Shown: piece by piece, positions 55,983 through 64,000 of the stretch
Numbering within the stretch: the first letter of the stretch is position 1
Layout of the letters: each line of letters begins with the position of its first letter
Assembly (NCBI GenBank): GCA_043228905.1
Contig: JBHGNT010000005.1
Location: 11,036,001-11,100,000 of the forward strand
Length of the DNA stretch: 64,000 bases
Direction of reading: 5' to 3'
Origin: Azolla caroliniana
Taxonomy: Eukaryota > Polypodiophyta
Translations under genes and position numbers: made by a program
Notes under the pieces: generated by a model
Seen by the model: only the letters and a program-made list of their open reading frames with translations
Databases searched by the model: none
What the model was told of the DNA's origin: nothing

Positions 55983-55991
55983 CCCTTGGGT

Positions 55992-57230
55992 GAAGTGTCT
56001 TAAGTGGACACCCTGTGTTAGGCTGTTGTCCGGCCCTAAGGAATAACAGGAAGAAGCCTCATTTAACGACACCATCGGCGAAATTGAGGATGTCGTGGAC
56101 TTGAGCTATCTCCACAACCAAAGCGTGATTTCGGTTAACTCCATCAACATGTACGCTATCATCGATTAATACTATCGTGGCATCTTGATGGAGGAAGCTG
56201 AAGTCAACACAAAATATAAAACGGTGGATAAGAAGATCAAGCCAATTGCGGTTCCGCTACCAAAAGATAGCTGGCAAAAGATGAAGGAAGTCGCTAATGA
56301 TCCAAGCTTAAGGGATCCAAAGAAAATAGGTCATGTCTTCACCGAAGAAACGAAAAGAAAGCTACGAGTTGGAAAGGAGGATTTCCTCCTCCCTGAAGAG
56401 GAGAGACAGTTTCGTGAAATGCTTGAAAGGCATGGGAAAGTCTTCGCATTCTCTCCCCAAGAAATCAGATGTATTGACCCAAAGATTATAGAGTCCATGC
56501 TGATCTTCAAAGTGCTGCATGTGCCTTGGAATTTGAAACCGATACCAGTTCCAAGAGCACACCTTCTGAAGTTGATCGAGCTCTTAAAGGAGAAAGTGAA
56601 TATGGGTATTCTAGAATCGTTGAATGCTCCTTACTCTAATAGGTGGTTCACGGTGCCAAAGAAGAATGGATCGTTGCGATTCATCCAAGATCTTCAACCC
56701 GTCAACAAGGTGACAATTCGAAATGCTGGAATCGGTCCGAGCGTCGACGAATTTGCCGAGGCGTTTGTGGGCCGATCCATCTACTCCATTGGTGATCTCT
56801 ACTCCGAATATGAACAATTCCAATTGGCAATCGACAGTCGTGACATTATAACTATGAGGATTCCGATTGGGCTCATGCGGATGTGTACCTTACCTCAAGG
56901 TGCAACGAACTTGGTGGCTCATATGGTGAATTCCATGAACAAGGTCTTGAAGGATTGCATCCCGGACATCACGATGCCATTCTTGGATGATATTCCAATA
57001 AAAGGATGTTCGGATGAAGAGAAGAATGAATCAAAAGATAAAGAAGGGTGTAGAAAGTTCGCCACGGATCATATGAAAGATTGCGAGAAGGTGCTCCAAA
57101 GGCTTGAAGATGCGAATTTGACATTTTCGGGAGAGAAATCCCCATTCGGGCAACCAGAGATCTTGGTGGTAGGTCACTTATGTGGAGCATACAGCCAGAA
57201 GCCTTCACCATCAAAGGTGAACGCAATCTA
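55992..57230 (+). pseudogene. G1 reverse transcriptase
   Basis: 56185-57231 is open for 348 codons. RT: FAFSPQEIRCIDPKII, PYSNRWFTVPKKNGSLRFIQDL, IYSIGDLYSEYEQFQLAID, GLMRMCTLPQGATNLVAHM and the catalytic box MPFLDDIPIKG (56980-56991 encode FLDD). Upstream, 56065-56160 (ASFNDTIGEIEDVVDLSYLH) joins the linker cut by H1. No internal stop from 56185 to the end of the palm makes this the best-kept RT in the window. QGATN and FLDD resemble fungal Gypsy pol. Confidence 0.88.
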
Positions 57231-58598
57231 GAACATGAAAGAAGAATACGTAAACCAAACGGAGGTTCGAAGGTTCCTTGGAGCATGCACATTTTACCAT
57301 ATTTGGATTCCGTACTACGCCATGTCGCCGTGCCTCTATACGGATTGCTAAAGAAAAGAATGAAGTTCAAATGGCGAGACGAGCACACAAACGCGATGCG
57401 AAGATTGAAGAAACTACTTCTTGAAGCTCTAGCACTAAGAAAGGCCGACTATACCGAAGGAAAGCCAAATTATGTGACTGTAGATACGAGCCCAATCGGA
57501 ATCGGGTGGGTCATCAACCAAGAAGGAGAAGATAATGCACGATATGCCATCCGGTTCGGAGCAAAAGTTCTCAGCAAATGGCAACAAAGATACGCCCAAG
57601 TGAAGCGGGAACTTTGGGGTATTGTGTCGGCAGTGAAGACTGACAAAGATTACCTGATCGGGTCAGAAGTGATAATAGAGACAGATTGTCTCCCAATCCT
57701 CGGAATGATATCGGGATGTACGACCCCAGATTTAGCTATGCTAAGGTGGATCGCCTATATCAAGTCTTTAAGCCTAGAGATCCGCCACATTGCAGGCAAG
57801 AAGAACGCCATGGCTGATATGCTATCAAGGGCAAGATTTGAAAGTGAAAGTGACATGGTTTCGAAAGATGAAGATGTCACCCTCGACTTCTTCAAGATGG
57901 CTCGATTATCGGCAAAAGACAAGGACACGCTAACCCTCCACGCCTTCAATGAGGACGAGTACGAAGGAGAGTGGTTACTGATCGGCAGATTGTTAAGAAC
58001 AATGACGATGGATGCTTCGTTGACAAACGAGGAGGCTCTACGAATCCGGAAGAAAGCTTATTTATACTTCCTGAAGGGAGGATTCCTTTGGCAACACCCA
58101 AAAAGAAGGATGGGAATACCACGTCGAGTGGTGGTGAAGAAAGAAGAGCAAGTGACGTTGATGACCGAATTCCACAAGAGTGCTTGGGCAGGTCATAAAG
58201 GAACATGGGCGACGTTCAAAAAGTTGAAGGAAAAGTATTGGTGGCCAAGCATGTACAAAGATGTACTCCATTTCGTGTCCACATGCGAAACTTGCCAAGT
58301 ACATTCCAACATACGTTATCGTGATGAGCTACGACCGACATACCCGCTCACCATACACTTCAAATGGATGGTTGATCTGGTCTCGATGCCAATGGAAGTG
58401 GGACAAATGAAGTACTTAGTGCTGGCGAGAGAAGACTTGATAAATCAAGTGGAAGGACGGGCCTTGACAAATAAGATGACGTCAGTTGTTTGCAAATTTC
58501 TACTTGAAGAGGTTATCTGCCGATACGGATGTGTAGGGAAGATAGTCGCCGACCGAGGGGAGTTGGATGCACACGAAGCAACAGAGCTTTTCGAATAA
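57231..58598 (+). pseudogene. G1 RNase H and integrase
   Basis: Open for 472 codons from 57180, after a frame change from RT. RNase H: YVTVDTSPIGIGWVINQ, YAQVKRELWGIVSAV, IIETDCLPILGMISG and NAMADMLSRARF. Integrase: FHKSAWAGHKGTW and CETCQ (zinc domain), WMVDLVSMPMEVGQ with first Asp, IVADRGELDAHE with second Asp. A stop at 58596 precedes the catalytic Glu region. In related elements the DDE core is continuous. Confidence 0.88.
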
Positions 58599-59309
58599 CT
58601 AGGCAGGAAGCTCTCCCTCACGACTCCCTAAAATCTAGAAGTGAATGGGAAGATCGAGCGAGGGCATGGACCCATCGTCAAAGCCATCGTACGAGCATGC
58701 AACGGTCGAGTGGGGAATTGGCCACGACTATTGCCCTAGGCCTTGTGGGCCGACAGAACGACACACACCTCGGTGACAGGGTATATGCCAACGGAGCTTA
58801 TGTATGAACAAAAGCCGGTGATGCCCATTGAAAGGACAATTGCCTCATGGGTAGCGATACCATGGGAGAACGAGATGAGCAGAGAAGAATTATTAGCGGC
58901 TTGGATAAGGCAACTTGAAAGGAGACCTGAAGATCTAGAACATGCGCGAAAAATGATGGAGGCAGCCCGAGTGAAGAACCAAATTCGGCTCGACAAGACG
59001 CATCGATTGCGTCCCAAGAAGATCGAAGCAGGAGATTGGGTATTGGTCTACAACAGTAGCCTTGACAATCAACACAGTACGACAAGAAAGTTCGCAAGAA
59101 TATGGTTCAGACCGTATGTGGTGATAAGTGTCAACGACAATGCCACATACCACCTTGCGGAGCTAGATGGATCAAGGTTACCCATACCCATTGCGGGAAA
59201 AAGTGTAAAAGTTTTCAAGAAAAGACAAGACAAGGATCCTGATCTCGATCACCTCGACGATGAAGACAGTATGATGGATGTGAATGAGGACATGGAGAAA
59301 CTTGATTGA
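58599..59309 (+). pseudogene. G1 integrase C-terminal part
   Basis: Just after the stop, VNGKIERGHGPIVKAIVRA carries the catalytic Glu. After another stop, 58743-59309 is open: GYMPTELMYEQKPVMPIE, ERRPEDLEHARKMMEAARVKN, KKIEAGDWVLVYNSSLDNQ and FARIWFRPYVVISVNDN, ending in an acidic tail (DPDLDHLDDEDSMMD). No chromodomain is seen. A purine tract (tggtgggggtgga, 59369-59381) precedes the LTR. Confidence 0.87.
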
Positions 59310-59776
59310 TAAGCATAGCCGAAATCTCACACTCTCTCTTCTTGGCACGTACCAGAGGACGTGTAGTTTGGTGGGGGTGGATGTCGTGAAGATTTTCGGC
59401 AATGGAGTGAAAATTACATAAAACGTACAAAATCCAGTGTGATTTATATAAAACAATAATAGTGAAGATATTAATTTTAAGTAAGTTTAATATCTTAGTA
59501 CAAAAAGGTGGAGGTCATGAAGTGCTTTCGGATGCACTTTACTACATAAGAAACGGACATCTAAGTGTCAACTTATGTGGGTAGGAAGTTTGCAAAGACA
59601 AAGAGAAAAATAAAATTGTGAGATATCTCACATAGACAGGAAATAAGGATCTCACCATATATAAGGTAGATCAAAAGCTATTATTTTTGTGTCTATGTGT
59701 GGAGCATAGAGAGTTCAAGGTGACTTGAACTAAGCTATTGGATGAATGGGTGTGACCTGGCTACTTGCAAAGGTTT

Positions 59777-59965
59777 TGGCCAACCGAAACCGGACCGACA
59801 ATGGAGCCGGTGAGCCGACGGCAACCGGAAACGTAACCGGTATCCGGCGACGGAACCGGATGGTAACCGGGATCCGGCGATTGGACGGTAACCGGCAACC
59901 GGCGATCTGCGACGGATACGGGATCCGGTGACCGAACGGTAACCGGCAACCGGCGACCGACGGAT
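59777..59965 (+). repeat. CCGG-rich minisatellite in the G1 3' LTR
   Basis: Imperfect units built on AACCGG(C/G)A and ATCCGGCGA, each 15-21 bases. The 5' LTR holds fewer units (about 38251-38340), so it has expanded or contracted since insertion. Confidence 0.85.
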
Positions 59966-60067
59966 AGACGGATAAATAAATAAATAAATAAATATTTATA
60001 CATAAACCGGGATCTAGTGACCGACGGCTAGATGGATAAATAAATAAATAAATATTTTTACATATAC

Positions 60068-60146
60068 ACAAGGAGGGAAAGTAAGGATTTGAACCTTGCA
60101 CCTCCAAGTTGAGAGTCAATAAGCTTACCACTAAACCAACACATTT
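60068..60146 (-). promoter_or_regulatory. tRNA-like module with Pol III boxes in the G1 3' LTR
   Basis: Minus strand: A box TGGTTTAGTGG (60128-60138) and B box GGTTCAAATCC (60085-60095). Same spacing and arms as in the 5' LTR. Its AT-rich tail (ATAA)n is duplicated here. Confidence 0.75.
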
Positions 60147-60554
60147 TCTTGGAATTATATTTTTATCATTGTAACTTTACATGTAAATTCTCATACATGA
60201 GAGCTAAAATGAGTGACATGGTTAGCATGCACATGTAATACATGAGCGCCAAATGGAAAACATGCATTTTATGCATGTCTTGTACCCTCAAATGCATGAG
60301 GCCATCTATAAAAGAGGGGAGCGAAAAGATGAAAGGACTAATGTAAAATTTTTGGATGATCAAATAAGAAACTTGTAACCCTATTTTGGATGTATCTTCT
60401 CTCTCAAATCTAGAATCAAGAGTTAAATCTTTATTTCAATATCTCTCTCTAGCCATATCCATCTCTCTCAATCTATCTTAAATACTTTCTCGCTAAAACT
60501 AGTGTAACCCTCGAATACTTCCGGTCCAGAACCTCGGCGCAGATCTTCAAGACA

Positions 60555-60852
60555 ATGCGTATGATAATCAAATTAAGTACAAAACGGTATTAACAAGATA
60601 AAAAATATGTAAAGTCACAACACTTCTCTATTAATTATCAGTTATTACTTACATCGCCTCCAGATCCTTTTATAGGTATCCGACTAGGTTACAAACCGGT
60701 GCCAACCGGCATCCAGCTACGAACCGGTTCAGATCCGGATCGGCATACCGATTCCTGGTCCATTCGTCCACTCTTATAATTATCATAATTTATCTAATTA
60801 CAACTCCCAAAACCGGCTCCCCTTTCATACTTTGGCCTAACCGGCCAATACA
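60555..60852 (-). repeat. J1 3' LTR, U3-side piece
   Basis: 298 bases continuing the LTR split by G1. Minus strand starts TGTATTGGCCGG at 60852. It shares the H1 LTR block GGTATGCCGATCCGGATC and a TATA-like sequence (cctataaaagg on the minus strand, near 60672). Confidence 0.82.
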
Positions 60853-61284
60853 TGGCATGACCGTGGGAGAGTACCGTGTACATCAAACCCACGGTTATAC
60901 TCAACCGCGGCTTCATCCTTGGCCACCTCGTCGGCCACATCCTTCCCTCCATGTATGCTCGCCTTGAGCCATATTGTCTCCTCTCCGCCACCTCCTTTAT
61001 CTTCGGTCTTATGTCGACACACGGTCTCGATTGCCGAAGTCTCCGGAACCGGTGTGAAGGAATCCCTTCATTCATGCACATTTACCTTGTCTTCCTCATC
61101 ACCCTTCCGGTCCTCCGCTTTTCCGTCGACACATTCCGTCTCTCCGGTCTCACATTGGCGCACGTGCACAACTGCCGAAGTCTCTAGAATAGGTGTGGGG
61201 ATATCGTTTCGTCCTCGATCTTCTTCCTCCTTGTGTTGGGCCTTCGTCTTCCCGTCACCACCTTCTGTCTCTCCGGTAGAACTC
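60853..61284 (-). pseudogene. J1 extra ORF, C-terminal end
   Basis: Minus strand, acidic and Glu/Lys/Thr-rich with internal repeats (PTPILETSAV and FTPVPETSAI). It runs to YNRGFDVHGTLPRSCHV at the LTR, matching the region before the 3' LTR of H1. The coiled coil is missing. One stop and no recognised fold. Confidence 0.6.
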
Positions 61285-62029
61285 CTTGGATATCAAATTG
61301 ATCTCCAATTCGTGATCAATGAATGCTAGCACGGGCTCTTTGATGTTGCCGATTCGGACCGGAGTCTCCGTAGTTGCACGTGCCCAGTGTGGCCTTATGT
61401 AGTGGGAGTTCGGAATTTCGTCCTCCACTTTGGTGTCATTCATTAAAACCATGTTCGCATTTACCCTTGGAGCGTTCTCCTCCGTACTTTTTCTTTTCCT
61501 CTTTACGAGATCCACAAGAAGATCATGGAACTCCTTCTTCACTATTCCGAGTAATTCCCGAACCGAAAATTCTACCCGGCTATCGAGGATTCTCTCCTCA
61601 AACACCTTTTTCAAGTCCATTTGTTGTTCTATGTCCGAGGCGACCTTGAATGCTGGAATCGTCTTTTCTTTTCCCTTCCCTCCAGAGTTCTAGCTTTCCG
61701 GTGTCTTCGATGATCCAGCCGCATCATCCGTGTGCCGTCATTTCTCGTCTATATACAGTTCATGCAATTGACATAAGGCATACATGTTATTCTTATCGAT
61801 AGGGCACTCCCTTCCCGTAGCTTCACGGATACATTCTGTGGCGCTTCGGATTTCATCATGGTCGGCTTTCTTCGAAATTTCTAGCACTTTCGGCCAAAAA
61901 GACGCCTTTGTTGCAGATGACTCCCCCACACGTATTCCCGTTGTTGTCGCATAATTGTTTTTCATAGCGATCTCATCCTCTGGGACCTTCTTCATGCCGC
62001 CTTTTCGGAATTTTTGCATTTCTCCAAGC
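61285..62029 (-). other. Gag-protease patch of the G family inside J1
   Basis: Minus strand: KFRKGGMKKVPEDEIA, ATKASFWPKVLEISKKADHDE, the linker VFEERILDSRVEFSVRELLG, then FIDHELEINLISKEFYRR. This is G/F family gag to protease, without LTRs, in the same orientation as J1 and replacing J1 pol between RT and the extra ORF. The protease motif has Glu for Gly. Confidence 0.82.
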
Positions 62030-62560
62030 ATAACCGGAGATAGGCAAGATGTTCTCCTTTCCTGCTGTACACCGCAAAGTCATCCAAGAACACATGCATA
62101 AACGCTAGGATAAATTCCCCGAAAATTTCCATGATGATTCGTTGGAACATTGCTAGTGCCTTTCTTTACCGGCCAGATGAACCCAACCCATAGCAACTTG
62201 TCGATCTCCTCTTTTACTTTAGCTGCATAATTCGGATTCATCCGGTAATGTCTCTTCGTGACCGGTTTTGCATCATTGCTTAAATGAATCTGGTGTTGAT
62301 ATAATTGCGCGTCCAATCCCCGCATGTCTTCATATGACCACACAAATACGTCCCGAAATACTTTCAATAATGTGACGATTGCCGATTTCTCCTCTAGTAG
62401 CATTTCTTTGGCCACCTGCACCGATCTTGCTTCTTCGTTGGTTCCCAAATTCACTTCTTCCAATTGTGATGCTTTCACCCATTGTGATACTTCCATCTCC
62501 CGCTCTAGGGCCTCTTGTGCTTGTCGCAGTTATTGGATCACGTCCCTATCCGGCTCCTCA
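62030..62560 (-). pseudogene. J1 RT with internal deletion
   Basis: Minus strand: FRDVFVWSYEDMRGLDAQLYQ, HYRMNPNYAAKVKEEIDKLL, WPVKKG, then a jump to MFQRIIMEIFGEFI, the catalytic FLDDFAVYSRKG in another frame, and LRLCLEKC. By comparison with H1 about 300-330 bases encoding the fingers and palm are missing. It ends at the G-family patch. Confidence 0.85.
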
Positions 62561-62880
62561 CTGGCATCCTCCTGTTGCCCAATATATGGGGAGATCGCCT
62601 CTACAACGTCCACTTCGAACAGAGGGACTATCCTTGGGTTTTTATCAAGGTAGCGATCTACCTCCTCATTGGCAAGCCCATTCTTGGATTCCAAGAGTAT
62701 TGCATGTTCGGAGGCTTATTACGTTTACTCCCGATCTGCCATCGATGATCGTCCCTGGTACTTCCCGTCCTTTGATAATGGTGGTGATTGTGGAACTCCT
62801 GGTATCGACCACTGTCAGCCCTTCCGTCGGATTTTAAAAGAATGTCAGAGCCAGTGTGGGGCCTGGTGGGGCCCATGCCG
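62561..62880 (-). pseudogene. J1 protease fragment
   Basis: Minus strand near 62690-62755: IIDGRSGVNVISLRTCNTLGI, as in H1. The C-terminal half found in H1 (LLLGRPW) is missing; the next readable block is the RT spacer (IVPLFEVDV-like near 62600). Confidence 0.75.
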
Positions 62881-63229
62881 ATTTTAAACCATCAGTGAAT
62901 CAGAGCACCAATTGCAGTAACCGACCCAGTGGTAGCATGATCTAGCATTCCTGTAATGCCTGCCATGTGGGGTTCTCCTGCTATGTCATCTCTGTAGGTT
63001 CCTCCCATGCGTTCCTTTACTCCTTCAGTTCAGTGACATTCCGTTCATTTGCCTTTTCGATCCATTCCGTTGCTTGTTTGCGGATAGTTTCTTGAGCCTC
63101 CCATTCGGCCATCTTTCCCTTTGATCTAGTGGTGACTTGCTAGATGTCTGCCACTTCCACAACCACTATGTTGACTACAGATCATTTTTCGTTACCCTTT
63201 ACCAGACATTGGTTTCTCTAGTGTCCCTC
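62881..63229 (-). other. J1 gag-protease linker
   Basis: Low-complexity, Gln/Glu-rich codons on the minus strand, with no domain. The H1 counterpart is 48345-48597. Confidence 0.5.
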
Positions 63230-64000
63230 CTAGCGGCAATAGTAGCAATACACCTTCCATGTATTGCCAGACTCTACTTTTTGCATGTTACCCAATTGAA
63301 ATCCGGATACTACCCGGTTAGGCTGCTCTGCTCTTCTTTGTTTTGTTTGAGCGCTAGTTATGCTTCTGTCCGGCTCTCGTTGGTAATCCTTCACCGGTTC
63401 CCGATGATCCTCTTTCCGAGCATTCCGTTTTTTATTATAGCATCGGTTGTTCCAATATCCAACGAGATTATAGCGTCCGCGCTGGTCTTCATAGTCTCCC
63501 CGTTGATCCTCTCTTCTCTGATTATAGCCGTGGGAGTAATCTTGATTATAACGATCATCGTTATAGTCGCAGCTTCTCTCGCTCTGGTCCTGGTCATACT
63601 CATCCCGTCGGGCACTGTATTGGATGTCTTGTATCGGTCGGTAGCGATCATCTCGCTGAAATCGTTCTTCTTTGTCTTCCCGGTTGTTCTGGGTCTCGAT
63701 GTGCTGGACTGGTGCAGCTTGTTGATTTAGCAGGTTGTACTCGTAGCGGTCCATTGTGTGTGACTGGGAGTGGAATAGCATGCATTGCGATCTCATCGTG
63801 CACTCTATTGTTGAGTACCCGGGGTTAAGGCACGTCGTGCATTGGACCGCCTGGCGAAAGCGCAAGTCCTCTTCGGTAGGGAATGTTCTTTGGAGTGCTC
63901 CCATCGTCAACCATGAACTCGTTTTGTCCATTTCCATGACCCGATCAATGACCTGATCTATTGTGCTTGTCCGAAAATCTATGACCGCACACAATTCGGA
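63230..64000 (-). pseudogene. J1 gag, C-terminal part, cut by the window end
   Basis: Minus-strand open frame of 254 codons: CAVIDFRTSTIDQVIDRV, CTTCLNPGYSTIEC and CMLFHSQSHTMDRY (two knuckles, each having lost metal ligands). Then a Tyr/Arg/Asp/Gln-rich stretch (RYNQDYSHGYNQRRED) and the first Cys pair of a third knuckle, CYYCR. It is the same architecture as H1 gag, with an unbroken frame here. Confidence 0.83.

Larger units (their letters stand above)
46760..55991 (+). mobile_element. OTA-like Gypsy H1, inserted in G1
   Basis: Plus-strand non-chromovirus Gypsy with LTRs of 392 bases that differ at roughly 25 sites. It keeps gag (without its N-terminus), protease, RT, RNase H, integrase and a long extra ORF. 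GAAG flanks both sides (46756-46759, 55992-55995), with nine extra bases (cccttgggt) between the LTR end and the right GAAG. Primer site and gag start are deleted. Confidence 0.87.
37861..60554 (+). mobile_element. Gypsy G1, fungal-like lineage, host of K1, L1 and H1
   Basis: Own sequence: 37861-39853, 40516-40781, 46139-46759 and 55992-60554. Order: LTR, primer site, gag, protease, RT, RNase H, integrase, purine tract, LTR. Pol resembles basidiomycete Gypsy elements as I remember them (MCTLPQGATN, MPFLDD). It is split by solo LTR K1 in gag, Copia L1 between gag and protease, and Gypsy H1 between protease and RT. Flanks are ACGC (left) and ATGC (right), a weak match. Confidence 0.87.
59382..60554 (+). 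repeat. G1 3' LTR
   Basis: 1173 bases, TGTCGTGAAGATTTTC to CTTCAAGACA. Longer than the 5' LTR because of a CCGG minisatellite (59777-59965) and a duplicated tail of the tRNA-like module (about 59970-60060). Confidence 0.9.
37803..64000 (-). mobile_element. OTA-like Gypsy J1, inserted in A3 integrase
   Basis: Minus-strand relative of H1 and D1. Its own sequence is 37803-37860 and 60555-64000, apart from a foreign patch at 61285-62029. Order in its own direction: gag, protease, RT fragment, patch, end of the extra ORF, 3' LTR. The 5' LTR and most of gag lie beyond the window. The left flank CAGAC (37798-37802) should recur beyond its 5' LTR. Confidence 0.83.

Noticed and set aside
58599-59309. 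Chromodomain at the end of G1 integrase
   Set aside because: The tail is acidic (DLDHLDDEDSMMD) and lacks the YLVKW and WEP motifs seen in C1 and E1.

Overview
This is nuclear DNA of a land plant, most likely a flowering plant. The evidence is the dense nesting of Ty1/Copia and Ty3/Gypsy LTR retrotransposons, Copia primer binding sites matching initiator Met-tRNA, plant chromoviruses with chromodomains, and one GT-AG intron-containing gene for a plastid-type UPF0114 membrane protein. I cannot name the species. About 90% of the window is retrotransposon; almost every element gene carries stops, frameshifts or deletions.

Left nest (1-29063). Copia A1 (+) is the host. Its RNase H is split by Copia B1 (-, 4443-27829). 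B1 carries chromovirus C1 (+, 6576-14339) between its reverse transcriptase and integrase, and OTA-like (Tat/Athila-type) Gypsy D1 (-, 17074-27401) in its 5' LTR. C1 is itself split by A2 (-, 10912-13379), a second copy of the A family. D1 contains a truncated chromovirus E1 (-), an unusual Gypsy F1 (+), and an LTR of the F1 family in inverted orientation. Target-site duplications and paralogous empty sites support most of these nestings.

Gene island (29064 to about 33830). About 4.8 kb of AT-rich host DNA holds one five-exon UPF0114 gene. Its second intron carries a solo LTR of the E family.

Right nest (about 33831-64000). A Copia remnant M1 (+) is split by A3 (-, third copy of family A). 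A3 is split by OTA-like Gypsy J1 (-). The 3' LTR of J1 is split by Gypsy G1 (+, 37861-60554), a lineage whose pol resembles fungal Gypsy elements. G1 is split by solo LTR K1, Copia L1 and OTA-like Gypsy H1. The missing halves of M1, A3 and J1 should lie to the right of the window.

Most noteworthy: (1) the LTRs of the G family carry an antisense tRNA-like module with A and B boxes; (2) the OTA-like elements D1, H1 and J1 encode a large extra protein downstream of integrase, with a long coiled coil and a conserved C-terminus; (3) family A pol has a charged C-terminal extension that stops six bases inside the 3' LTR in every copy; (4) the G lineage looks fungal-like; (5) the L1 LTR has four consecutive hairpins, one with the TATA box in its loop.
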